A stretch of DNA of 64,000 bases from Escherichia coli (lineage in GTDB: Bacteria; Pseudomonadota; Gammaproteobacteria; Enterobacterales; Enterobacteriaceae): positions 1,364,001-1,428,000 of the forward strand of contig NZ_AP027764.1 in assembly GCF_036503815.1 (NCBI RefSeq), given 5' to 3'. The notes below the pieces were generated by a model, which did no database searches, had not been told where the DNA came from, and saw only the letters and a program-made list of their open reading frames with translations. Below are positions 35,773-44,716 of the stretch, piece by piece. The position numbers were made by a program, and so were the translations under genes. Position 1 is the stretch's first letter. The number at the start of each line of letters is the position of its first letter.

Positions 35773-37140
35773 TCAGGTTTTCTTGCGCGGCTTGCGGCTT
35801 TTCGTCACAGCACTCACTTCACTGATCACTACGCCATCGCCCAGGCGAGTGGTCAGTGTCTCACCCACTTTCACCTGCTTAACCTGTTTTAGCACCGCGC
35901 CATCAGCGGCGCTGGTAACGCTATAACCGCGTGCGAGCGTGGAGAGTGGACTCACCGCTTCGAGGTGCGTCACTGTGTTACCAAAGCGTTCGCGCGTTGC
36001 GCTAAGCTGTGCGCGAAGTGTTTCAGCGAGGCGATATTCCAGTTGCTGAACCCGCGTTTGTGCGCGATGAATCTTCGGTTGCGGGTTTTGCTGATTCAGC
36101 CGCTGTGTTAATCGCTGCTGTTGCTGACCGGCGCGTTTAAGCTGATTCTCCAACGCAAAGCTCATCCGCTTTTGCAGACGCTCAAGCGTGGTTTGCTGAC
36201 GCGCCAGCCGGAGTTGTGGATGCTGCTGCTGTAAACGGTGATGAATCTGCGTAAAACGTCGTGTGCGGTTGGCGAGGTAGTAATCCATCGCCATTTCCAG
36301 CCGTTGCTGCGCAGACTGCGCCTGACGCAGTAACTCTTGCTGATTGCGGCTCACCACTTCGGCGGCGGCTGACGGCGTTGGCGCACGTAGATCAGCAACA
36401 AAGTCGGCAATCGTCACATCGGTTTCATGCCCAACGGCGCTGACCACCGGAATGCTGCTGGCAAAAATCGCCCGTGCCACGCGTTCATCGTTAAAACTCC
36501 ATAAATCTTCCAGCGAACCACCGCCACGCCCGACGATCAGTACGTCACATTCGTTGCGAAGATTCGCCAGCTCAATGGCGCGAACGATTTGCCCCGGTGC
36601 GTCATCGCCCTGAACGGCGGTCGGGTAAATTATCACTGGCAGAGACGGATCGCGGCGTTTCAACACATGCAAAATATCGTGCAGTGCAGCACCGGTCTTT
36701 GAGGTGATAACGCCCACGCAGTGCGCAGGCGACGGTAGCGGATTCTTGAATTGCTGGTCGAATAACCCTTCAGCCTGCAACTTCGCTTTAAGCTGTTCGT
36801 ACTTCTGTTGCAGTAAACCTTCACCGGCGGGCTGCATACTTTCGACAATAATTTGATAATCGCCGCGAGGTTCATACAGCGTAATGTTGGCGCGAACTAA
36901 AACCTGCTGCCCATGCTGTGGGCGAAAGGTCACCCGGCGATTGCTGTTGCGGAACATCGCACAGCGCACCTGGGCGTTATCGTCTTTAAGCGTAAAGTAC
37001 CAGTGACCGGAAGCCGGTTGTGTGAAATTAGAGATTTCGCCACTGATCCACACCTGCCCCATCTCATGCTCAAGCAGCAGACGAACCGTTTGATTCAGGC
37101 GGCTAACGGTAAAAATTGCAGGGGATTGAGAAGGTAACAT
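35773..37140 (-). CDS. xseA: XseA, exodeoxyribonuclease VII large subunit
   Basis: XseA is the catalytic large subunit of exonuclease VII, which degrades single-stranded DNA into oligonucleotides together with XseB. The 455-residue protein has an N-terminal OB-fold (about 1-105, with QVWISGEISNF), the catalytic domain with GRGGGSLEDLW and GHETDVTIADFVAD, and a long coiled-coil C-terminal region rich in Gln and Arg. Length is within one residue of E. coli XseA. It ends 48 bases after the RatA gene, in convergent orientation, and marks the right border of the accessory segment. Confidence 0.96.
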   Translation of the reverse strand: MLPSQSPAIFTVSRLNQTVRLLLEHEMGQVWISGEISNFTQPASGHWYFTLKDDNAQVRCAMFRNSNRRVTFRPQHGQQVLVRANITLYEPRGDYQIIVESMQPAGEGLLQQKYEQLKAKLQAEGLFDQQFKNPLPSPAHCVGVITSKTGAALHDILHVLKRRDPSLPVIIYPTAVQGDDAPGQIVRAIELANLRNECDVLIVGRGGGSLEDLWSFNDERVARAIFASSIPVVSAVGHETDVTIADFVADLRAPTPSAAAEVVSRNQQELLRQAQSAQQRLEMAMDYYLANRTRRFTQIHHRLQQQHPQLRLARQQTTLERLQKRMSFALENQLKRAGQQQQRLTQRLNQQNPQPKIHRAQTRVQQLEYRLAETLRAQLSATRERFGNTVTHLEAVSPLSTLARGYSVTSAADGAVLKQVKQVKVGETLTTRLGDGVVISEVSAVTKSRKPRKKT

Positions 37141-37229
37141 GTGAGCGAGATCAAATTCTAAATCAGCAGGTTATTTAGTCGATAGTAACCCGCCCTCCGG
37201 GGATAGCAAGCATTTTTTGCAAAAAGGGG

Positions 37230-37258
37230 TAGATGCAATCGGTTACGCTCTGTATAAT
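37230..37258 (+). promoter_or_regulatory. guaBA promoter with PurR operator
   Basis: A perfect -10 box TATAAT lies at 37253-37258, 44 bases before guaB. The 16-base sequence at 37233-37248 (ATGCAATCGGTTACGC) matches the PurR consensus at 11 positions and overlaps the -35 region, so purine-bound PurR should block RNA polymerase. guaBA is a known PurR target. Confidence 0.8.
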
Positions 37259-37301
37259 GCCGCGGCAATATTTATTAACCACTCTGGTCGAGATATTGCC
37301 C

Positions 37302-38768
37302 ATGCTACGTATCGCTAAAGAAGCTCTGACGTTTGACGACGTTCTCCTCGTTCCTGCTCATTCTACCGTTCTGCCGAATACTGCTGACCTCAGCACCCAG
37401 CTGACGAAAACTATTCGTCTGAATATTCCTATGCTTTCCGCAGCAATGGATACCGTAACGGAAGCTCGCCTGGCTATCGCTCTGGCTCAGGAAGGCGGTA
37501 TCGGCTTTATCCACAAAAACATGTCTATCGAGCGCCAGGCTGAAGAAGTTCGCCGTGTGAAAAAACACGAATCTGGCGTGGTAACCGATCCGCAGACCGT
37601 ACTGCCAACCACGACGCTGCGCGAAGTGAAAGAGCTGACCGAGCGTAACGGTTTTGCAGGCTATCCGGTTGTGACCGAAGAAAACGAACTGGTCGGCATC
37701 ATCACCGGTCGTGACGTGCGTTTTGTTACCGACCTGAACCAGCCGGTCAGCGTTTACATGACGCCGAAAGAGCGTCTGGTAACCGTGCGTGAAGGCGAAG
37801 CCCGTGAAGTTGTGCTGGCAAAAATGCACGAAAAACGCGTTGAAAAAGCGCTGGTGGTTGATGATGAATTCCACCTGATCGGCATGATCACTGTGAAGGA
37901 CTTCCAGAAAGCGGAGCGTAAACCGAACGCCTGTAAAGACGAACAAGGCCGTCTGCGTGTAGGTGCAGCGGTTGGTGCAGGTGCGGGTAACGAAGAGCGT
38001 GTTGATGCGCTGGTTGCCGCAGGCGTTGACGTTCTGCTGATTGACTCCTCTCACGGTCACTCTGAAGGCGTTCTGCAGCGTATCCGTGAAACTCGCGCTA
38101 AATATCCTGACCTGCAAATCATCGGCGGCAACGTGGCAACAGCTGCAGGTGCCCGCGCGCTGGCAGAAGCCGGTTGCAGTGCCGTTAAAGTGGGTATCGG
38201 CCCTGGTTCTATTTGTACTACCCGCATTGTTACTGGCGTCGGTGTTCCGCAGATCACTGCCGTTGCTGACGCAGTAGAAGCCCTGGAAGGGACCGGGATT
38301 CCGGTTATCGCTGACGGTGGTATTCGTTTCTCTGGCGATATCGCCAAAGCTATCGCTGCTGGTGCAAGCGCGGTGATGGTAGGTTCCATGCTGGCGGGTA
38401 CTGAAGAATCCCCAGGTGAAATCGAGCTCTACCAGGGCCGTTCTTACAAGTCTTACCGTGGGATGGGCTCTCTGGGCGCGATGTCCAAAGGTTCTTCTGA
38501 CCGTTACTTCCAGAGCGACAACGCTGCCGACAAACTGGTGCCGGAAGGTATCGAAGGTCGCGTAGCCTATAAAGGTCGCCTGAAAGAGATCATTCACCAG
38601 CAGATGGGCGGCCTGCGCTCCTGTATGGGCCTGACCGGCTGTGGTACTATCGACGAACTGCGTACTAAAGCGGAGTTTGTACGTATCAGCGGTGCGGGCA
38701 TTCAGGAAAGCCACGTTCACGACGTGACCATTACTAAAGAGTCCCCGAACTACCGTCTGGGCTCCTGA
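37302..38768 (+). CDS. guaB: GuaB, IMP dehydrogenase
   Basis: GuaB oxidises IMP to XMP with NAD, the first committed step to GMP. The 488-residue TIM-barrel enzyme carries two CBS domains inserted at about residues 95-205 and the active-site loop GSICTTRIV with catalytic Cys305, followed by the RGMGS segment of the flap. The ATG at 37302 gives the E. coli length; an upstream in-frame start at 37233 overlaps the promoter and was rejected. It is the first gene of the guaBA operon under PurR. Confidence 0.97.
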
Positions 38769-38775
38769 TTCTCTT

Positions 38776-38796
38776 CGCCCGACTTCATGTCGGGCG
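38776..38796 (+). other. Hairpin between guaB and guaA
   Basis: A perfect 8-bp stem (38776-38783 with 38789-38796, loop TTCAT) lies in the 68-base gap of the guaBA operon, with no following T-run. It probably protects or paces the operon message rather than ending it. Confidence 0.5.
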
Positions 38797-38836
38797 ATTT
38801 ATATTATCTGTTTCACTTGCCTCGGAATAAGCGTCA

Positions 38837-40414
38837 ATGACGGAAAACATTCATAAGCATCGCATCCTCATTCTGGACTTCGGTTCTCAGTACACCCAAC
38901 TGGTTGCGCGCCGCGTGCGTGAACTGGGTGTTTACTGCGAACTGTGGGCGTGGGATGTGACAGAAGCACAAATTCGTGACTTCAATCCAAGCGGCATTAT
39001 TCTTTCCGGCGGCCCGGAAAGCACCACCGAAGAAAACAGCCCGCGTGCGCCGCAGTATGTCTTTGAAGCAGGCGTACCGGTATTCGGCGTTTGCTATGGT
39101 ATGCAGACCATGGCAATGCAGTTGGGTGGTCATGTTGAAGCCTCTAACGAACGTGAATTTGGCTATGCGCAGGTTGAAGTCGTAAACGACAGCGCACTGG
39201 TTCGCGGTATCGAAGATGCGCTGACCGCAGACGGTAAACCGCTGCTCGATGTCTGGATGAGCCACGGCGATAAAGTTACCGCTATCCCGTCCGACTTCAT
39301 CACCGTAGCCAGCACCGAAAGCTGCCCGTTCGCCATCATGGCAAATGAAGAAAAACGCTTCTATGGCGTACAGTTCCACCCGGAAGTGACTCACACCCGC
39401 CAGGGGATGCGCATGCTGGAGCGTTTTGTGCGTGATATCTGCCAGTGTGAAGCCCTGTGGACGCCAGCGAAAATTATCGACGATGCCGTAGCCCGTATCC
39501 GCGAGCAGGTAGGCGACGATAAAGTGATCCTCGGCCTCTCTGGTGGCGTGGATTCCTCCGTAACCGCAATGCTGCTGCACCGCGCAATCGGCAAAAACCT
39601 GACTTGCGTATTCGTCGACAACGGCCTGCTGCGTCTCAACGAAGCAGAGCAGGTTCTGGATATGTTTGGCGATCACTTTGGTCTGAACATTGTTCACGTT
39701 CCGGCAGAAGATCGCTTCTTGTCAGCGCTGGCTGGTGAAAACGATCCGGAAGCAAAACGTAAAATCATCGGTCGCGTTTTCGTTGAAGTATTCGATGAAG
39801 AAGCGCTGAAACTGGAAGATGTGAAGTGGCTGGCGCAGGGTACTATCTACCCTGATGTTATCGAATCTGCCGCGTCTGCAACCGGTAAAGCTCACGTCAT
39901 CAAATCTCACCACAACGTGGGCGGCCTACCGAAAGAGATGAAGATGGGCCTGGTTGAACCGCTGAAAGAGCTGTTCAAAGACGAAGTGCGTAAAATTGGT
40001 CTGGAGCTGGGCCTGCCGTACGACATGCTGTACCGTCACCCGTTCCCGGGACCAGGGCTTGGCGTTCGTGTGCTGGGCGAAGTGAAGAAAGAGTACTGCG
40101 ACCTGCTGCGCCGTGCTGATGCCATCTTCATTGAAGAACTGCGTAAAGCGGACCTGTACGACAAAGTCAGCCAGGCGTTCACCGTCTTCCTGCCAGTACG
40201 TTCCGTTGGTGTAATGGGCGATGGCCGTAAGTATGACTGGGTTGTCTCTCTGCGTGCTGTCGAAACTATCGACTTTATGACCGCACACTGGGCGCATCTG
40301 CCGTACGATTTCCTCGGTCGCGTTTCCAACCGCATTATCAATGAAGTGAACGGTATTTCCCGCGTGGTGTATGACATCAGCGGCAAGCCGCCGGCGACTA
40401 TTGAGTGGGAATGA
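38837..40414 (+). CDS. guaA: GuaA, GMP synthase (glutamine-hydrolysing)
   Basis: GuaA converts XMP to GMP using glutamine and ATP. The 525-residue protein has an N-terminal class I glutamine amidotransferase domain with the nucleophile in FGVCYGMQ (about Cys86) and its His/Glu pair in FHPEVTHT. The ATP pyrophosphatase domain has the PP-loop [10 protein letters not shown], and the C-terminal dimerisation domain ends in PPATIEWE. Length equals the E. coli enzyme. It is the second gene of the operon with guaB and is followed by a strong terminator. Confidence 0.97.
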
Positions 40415-40440
40415 TTTGAGCCCAGCACTATGAATTAGCA

Positions 40441-40470
40441 AAACCCTCTGTTACTACAGAGGGTTTTTTA
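40441..40470 (+). terminator. Terminator after guaA
   Basis: A 10-bp perfect stem (40441-40450 with 40457-40466, loop TTACTA) is followed by a T-run. Because A residues precede the stem, it can also act leftward on transcripts from yfgI. Confidence 0.85.
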
Positions 40471-40507
40471 TACTCACGAATCATAGGATTGAAGTTACTG
40501 ACATCGC

Positions 40508-41047
40508 TTAGTTAAACCAGCTGTCCGATTTGTTCTCTTCTGCTTTGCCCACGCTTTTCATCAGATCGCGACCGCCTTCAGTCATATTCCTGTTTGCGTC
40601 AGCTTCAGATTGCACCACATCGGTTTGCGCAGCTTTGTGCTTCAGTTCCTGATCGATAAATTCGTTTTCTCGCTTAACGCGGGCTTCTTCTTTCGCCAGC
40701 GCCAGTTTTTGTTTCTGAATCTCTAAGCTGCGTAGCTCATCTTCATAACTTTGATCGCGTTTCTTGTCCGCAGTGGCTTCGGCGTCCAGTTTATCCTGAC
40801 GAGCTTTCTTATTTGCCGCTGCCGTTGCCGCTCTTTTGTTAGCGGCGGCCTGGGCGTTTGCGCGACGTTGCTTCTCTTGCTGGATTTCCCTGTTGCGCTC
40901 CGCGACCCATTCGTCATGCTGCCTTTGCTCTTCATTTTTACCTTGCTGTTCCGCTTCTGCGACAGCAGAGAGTTGATCCTGCAATGATGAGGCGATAGCC
41001 GGATAGCTTAAGGAGGCTAAGATGGCGCAAAGAAAAACCTTCTTCAT
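40508..41047 (-). CDS. yfgI: YfgI, exported coiled-coil protein of unknown function
   Basis: This 179-residue protein has a signal peptide (about 1-19, cleavage near AIA-SSL) followed by a very charged, Ala-, Lys-, Glu- and Gln-rich helical region that is probably coiled coil over most of its length. It matches E. coli YfgI (DUF5384-type). Function is unknown; reports of altered drug sensitivity in yfgI mutants do not define it. It lies 15 bases downstream of yfgH, so the two probably share a transcript. Confidence 0.88.
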   Translation of the reverse strand: MKKVFLCAILASLSYPAIASSLQDQLSAVAEAEQQGKNEEQRQHDEWVAERNREIQQEKQRRANAQAAANKRAATAAANKKARQDKLDAEATADKKRDQSYEDELRSLEIQKQKLALAKEEARVKRENEFIDQELKHKAAQTDVVQSEADANRNMTEGGRDLMKSVGKAEENKSDSWFN

Positions 41048-41062
41048 GACTCCTCCTGATTA

Positions 41063-41578
41063 TTAGCTCTTTTCAGGACATTTGGTATTTGGCTGAATAC
41101 GCGTTTCGTTATACGTCGTGGTAATAACAACGGCTAAACCTGTCGTAAACTGGCACTCTTTACCCACCTGGGTGGAGGTATACACTTTGGTGCCTTCCTT
41201 ATACGTCAGAGAAACACCTTCCACTAAGGTTTTATCATTCACCATAGAACCTGCTGCTGCGCCAACAGCTCCGCCGCCAACTGCACCTGCCGTCGTTCCG
41301 GAATTGCTGCCAGACCCCACGTTGTGGCCGATAACACCGCCAGCGACTGCACCAATAAGCGCGCCGAAGGCTTGTGCGTTTCGTTTATTTTGGGAGTTGT
41401 CTACGGCAACTTTTGCGGGAAGAATGGAAATAATATTAACGGTTTTAGTTTCTTGTTTGGTATTCAGTTGATCGGTTTGATAAACATCGGCGGCATGATC
41501 ATCAGCATTTGACTGGCATCCTGCCAGAGTGAATGACGCTAACATTGCCACAGGCAGAAGACATTTTTTAAATTTCAT
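41063..41578 (-). CDS. yfgH: YfgH, glycine-zipper outer-membrane lipoprotein
   Basis: YfgH has a lipoprotein signal ending in TLAGC (lipid on Cys21) and then a glycine-rich segment (GALIGAVAGGVIGHNVG, GAVGGGAVGAAAG) of the glycine-zipper type found in SlyB/PcpP-like proteins. It is proposed to be an outer-membrane lipoprotein linked to envelope integrity; its precise role is unknown. The ATG at 41578 (171 residues) is preferred because AAGGAA lies five bases upstream; the adjoining GTG at 41581 would add one residue. It is likely co-transcribed with yfgI. Confidence 0.9.
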   Translation of the reverse strand: MKFKKCLLPVAMLASFTLAGCQSNADDHAADVYQTDQLNTKQETKTVNIISILPAKVAVDNSQNKRNAQAFGALIGAVAGGVIGHNVGSGSNSGTTAGAVGGGAVGAAAGSMVNDKTLVEGVSLTYKEGTKVYTSTQVGKECQFTTGLAVVITTTYNETRIQPNTKCPEKS

Positions 41579-41581
41579 CAC

Positions 41582-41891
41582 TATTCCTTGTTATACACAT
41601 TACGAAAAATAAGACATTTAAGATCATCAAAAGAGGAAAGTAAATGTATTGCGTATAAAGGAATAGATTAAATTTATTAAAATTCATGTGGAAAATAATT
41701 TATAAAAATACATCATTAAAACATATGTATTAATTTTATATTTATTTCGCAGCCAAACAGGATAAACATCAGTCAGGACAAAGACGTAAAATTTAAGATG
41801 AAAGAATATCTGCCGCTTTGATAATCCCAAAGAGCAAAAGCATCCGACAGCGAGGTGCCGTTATGTTCTGTGAAAGTGGAGAAGGTAACCG
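41582..41891. other. AT-rich gap between yfgH and yfgG
   Basis: This 310-base stretch is AT-rich, especially 41590-41760, and presumably holds the yfgHI promoter. I see no RNA gene, repeat or convincing small gene in it. Confidence 0.5.
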
Positions 41892-42083
41892 CTAACGTTG
41901 TACCGGTGATTCGACGGAGAGTGTGGATTGCTGAGCTTCTTTTTTGCTCTGATGGTGCTGCCATGCACCGACGGACGAGTAGATAAAACGGCCAAAGAAG
42001 AAGATAAAGCTGATGAGCAGTACGATACGGGTCATGCGACTGTTAAATCGGTGTCGTTTTCGCATACTGGTTGCCTGACTCAC
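41892..42083 (-). CDS. yfgG: YfgG, small single-span membrane protein
   Basis: YfgG is a 63-residue protein with a basic N-terminus (RKRHRF), one membrane segment at about 18-37 and a short polar tail. It matches E. coli YfgG, which has been linked to nickel and cobalt stress tolerance; the mechanism is unknown. It stands alone on the minus strand and is divergent from pdeF. Confidence 0.85.
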   Translation of the reverse strand: MSQATSMRKRHRFNSRMTRIVLLISFIFFFGRFIYSSVGAWQHHQSKKEAQQSTLSVESPVQR

Positions 42084-42293
42084 AAAAGGTTCCTTGAAGT
42101 ATGTCCCACGCCGTGGACGGTACTTACATTAAGGCACAACAGGACAAAATGGTCAATTCTTCGTTATGTAAAAAAGCGTCAGTGGATACATATTTTAATG
42201 TTATGGAAGTTAATTTAATTATTTACAATGATGATGTAATAATGATGAATTAACATGATAAACGTAATAATTCATTAATCAGGGTTATTTTGT

Positions 42294-42350
42294 TTGATAT
42301 ATATCAATTGGAACTTTCATATGACACTTAGAATCAATGCTCTCTATAGT
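42294..42350 (+). promoter_or_regulatory. Perfect FNR box and promoter of pdeF
   Basis: TTGATATATATCAA at 42294-42307 is a perfect FNR site (TTGAT-N4-ATCAA). A -10-like TATAGT is at 42345-42350, so the FNR site centre is about 55-60 bases before the start point, the class I activator position. The 351-base gap between yfgG and pdeF holds nothing else that I can support. FNR control of this gene agrees with published anaerobic regulation of yfgF. Confidence 0.82.
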
Positions 42351-42434
42351 GATGAATAATCATCATTCGAAGTCAGGTGGGATGCCTGTCTGAATACACC
42401 TCCTTCAGGATGTGGGGGATTCTGCTGAGCATCT

Positions 42435-44678
42435 ATGAAACTGAATGCAACCTATATAAAAATACGTGATAAATGGTGGGGGCTTCCGCTGTTCCTGCCT
42501 TCTTTAATCTTGCCCATTTTCGCCCACATCAATACTTTCGCGCATATTTCTTCCGGTGAGGTTTTTCTCTTTTATCTGCCTTTGGCACTGATGATCAGCA
42601 TGATGATGTTTTTCAGCTGGGCGGCATTGCCAGGTATCGCTTTAGGGATTTTTGTTCGCAAATATGCAGAGCTGGGTATTTACGAAACGCTCTCATTAGC
42701 AGCTAATTTTATTATCATTATCATTCTCTGTTGGGGCGGTTACAGGGTCTTTACTCCCCGGCGTAACAACGTTTCACATGGTGATACCCGTTTAATTGCC
42801 CAGCGTATATTCTGGCAGATTGTATTTCCTGCAACGCTGTTTCTAATACTTTTCCAATTTGCTGCGTTTGTTGGATTACTGGCGAGCAGAGAAAATCTGG
42901 TCGGCGTCATGCCCTTTAACCTCGGGACCTTAATCAATTATCAGGCCTTGCTGGTAGGTAATCTGATTGGTGTCCCGCTGTGCTATTTCATCATTCGGGT
43001 GGTGCGAAATCCGTTTTATTTACGTAGCTATTATTCGCAATTAAAACAGCAGGTTGATGCCAAAGTTACCAAAAAAGAGTTCGCAATCTGGCTACTGGCA
43101 TTAGGTGCGTTGTTGCTGCTGTTGTGCATGCCGTTAAATGAAAAAAGCACAATTTTTAGCACCAATTATACCTTGTCATTATTGCTACCCCTGATGATGT
43201 GGGGAGCCATGCGCTATGGTTATAAGTTGATTTCGCTGCTCTGGGCGGTCGTGCTGATGATTAGCATCCACAGCTATCAAAATTACATTCCCATTTATCC
43301 TGGCTATACCACGCAACTGACCATAACCTCCTCCAGTTATCTGGTATTCTCTTTTATTGTCAATTATATGGCTGTACTGGCAACCCGTCAGCGAGCGGTA
43401 GTCAGACGCATTCAGCGGCTTGCGTATGTGGACCCGGTGGTTCATCTGCCAAATGTTCGCGCCCTGAATCGCGCGTTGCGTGATGCCCCCTGGTCTGCGC
43501 TTTGTTATTTACGCATCCCCGGCATGGAAATGCTGGTTAAGAACTATGGCATCATGCTACGGATTCAATACAAGCAAAAACTTTCTCACTGGCTGTCACC
43601 ATTGCTGGAACCGGGTGAAGATGTTTATCAGCTTTCGGGTAACGATCTCGCGCTGCGACTGAATACAGAATCGCACCAGGAGCGCATTACCGCACTGGAT
43701 AGCCATCTCAAGCAATTTCGTTTCTTTTGGGATGGAATGCCGATGCAACCGCAGATTGGCGTCAGTTACTGCTATGTACGCTCGCCGGTGAATCATATCT
43801 ACCTGCTGCTGGGAGAGCTAAATACGGTTGCTGAACTCTCCATCGTGACCAACGCTCCAGAAAATATGCAGCGCCGCGGGGCTATGTATTTACAACGTGA
43901 ATTGAAAGATAAAGTCGCGATGATGAATCGGCTACAGCAGGCGCTGGAACACAACCATTTTTTCCTGATGGCCCAGCCGATTACCGGTATGCGTGGTGAT
44001 GTCTACCATGAAATTCTTCTGCGCATGAAAGGTGATAATGATGAACTGATCAGCCCCGACAGCTTCTTGCCGGTCGCGCACGAATTTGGTTTATCGTCGA
44101 GTATCGACATGTGGGTCATTGAGCATACGCTGCAATTTATGGCTGAAAACAGAGCGAAGATGCCCGCTCACCGTTTTGCGATTAATCTGTCGCCAACCTC
44201 GGTATGTCAGGCTCGTTTTCCCGTTGAAGTCAGTCAGCTGCTGGCTAAATATCAAATTGAAGCGTGGCAACTTATTTTTGAAGTCACCGAAAGTAATGCT
44301 CTGACCAATGTTAAGCAGGCGCAAATCACCTTGCAGCATCTTCAGGAATTAGGCTGTCAGATTGCGATTGATGATTTCGGCACCGGCTACGCCAGTTATG
44401 CGCGGCTTAAAAATGTGAATGCCGATCTCCTTAAAATTGACGGCAGTTTTATCCGCAATATTGTGTCAAATAGTCTGGATTATCAGATAGTGGCGTCGAT
44501 TTGCCACCTGGCGCGAATGAAGAAAATGCTGGTAGTGGCAGAGTACGTTGAAAACGAAGAGATCCGCGAGGCGGTGCTCTCTTTGGGGATCGATTATATG
44601 CAGGGTTATCTTATTGGTAAGCCGCAACCGTTAATTGATACGCTGAATGAAATCGAACCCATTCGCGAAAGTGCCTGA
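42435..44678 (+). CDS. pdeF: PdeF (YfgF), membrane c-di-GMP phosphodiesterase
   Basis: This 747-residue protein degrades cyclic di-GMP and affects surface properties and oxidative stress under low oxygen. The N-terminal third is a MASE1-type sensor with about eight to ten membrane segments (to about 320). A degenerate GGDEF domain follows (SGNDLAL in place of GGDEF, so no cyclase activity is expected). The C-terminal EAL domain has EIL in place of EAL but keeps the metal-binding IDDFGTGYASY and a conserved C-terminal QGY. Length matches E. coli. A perfect FNR box lies upstream. Confidence 0.94.
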   Translation: MKLNATYIKIRDKWWGLPLFLPSLILPIFAHINTFAHISSGEVFLFYLPLALMISMMMFFSWAALPGIALGIFVRKYAELGIYETLSLAANFIIIIILCWGGYRVFTPRRNNVSHGDTRLIAQRIFWQIVFPATLFLILFQFAAFVGLLASRENLVGVMPFNLGTLINYQALLVGNLIGVPLCYFIIRVVRNPFYLRSYYSQLKQQVDAKVTKKEFAIWLLALGALLLLLCMPLNEKSTIFSTNYTLSLLLPLMMWGAMRYGYKLISLLWAVVLMISIHSYQNYIPIYPGYTTQLTITSSSYLVFSFIVNYMAVLATRQRAVVRRIQRLAYVDPVVHLPNVRALNRALRDAPWSALCYLRIPGMEMLVKNYGIMLRIQYKQKLSHWLSPLLEPGEDVYQLSGNDLALRLNTESHQERITALDSHLKQFRFFWDGMPMQPQIGVSYCYVRSPVNHIYLLLGELNTVAELSIVTNAPENMQRRGAMYLQRELKDKVAMMNRLQQALEHNHFFLMAQPITGMRGDVYHEILLRMKGDNDELISPDSFLPVAHEFGLSSSIDMWVIEHTLQFMAENRAKMPAHRFAINLSPTSVCQARFPVEVSQLLAKYQIEAWQLIFEVTESNALTNVKQAQITLQHLQELGCQIAIDDFGTGYASYARLKNVNADLLKIDGSFIRNIVSNSLDYQIVASICHLARMKKMLVVAEYVENEEIREAVLSLGIDYMQGYLIGKPQPLIDTLNEIEPIRESA

Positions 44679-44683
44679 ATAAT

Positions 44684-44710
44684 GCGGGCCGACATTTCTT
44701 GTCGGCCCGC
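44684..44710. terminator. Bidirectional hairpin between pdeF and ppx
   Basis: A perfect 10-bp GC-rich stem (44684-44693 with 44701-44710, loop ATTTCTT) fills the 38-base gap between two convergent genes. It has no long T-run. Confidence 0.6.
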
Positions 44711-44716
44711 AAAGCA

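Noticed and set aside
37305..38720. A 471-codon open frame on the minus strand opposite guaB
   Set aside because: Antisense shadow of a highly expressed gene with biased codons; the translation is low-complexity (Thr, Phe, His, Asn rich) and has no motif.
41773..41964. Possible small minus-strand gene overlapping yfgG
   Set aside because: It overlaps yfgG in another frame, lacks a ribosome site and runs into AT-rich non-coding DNA.
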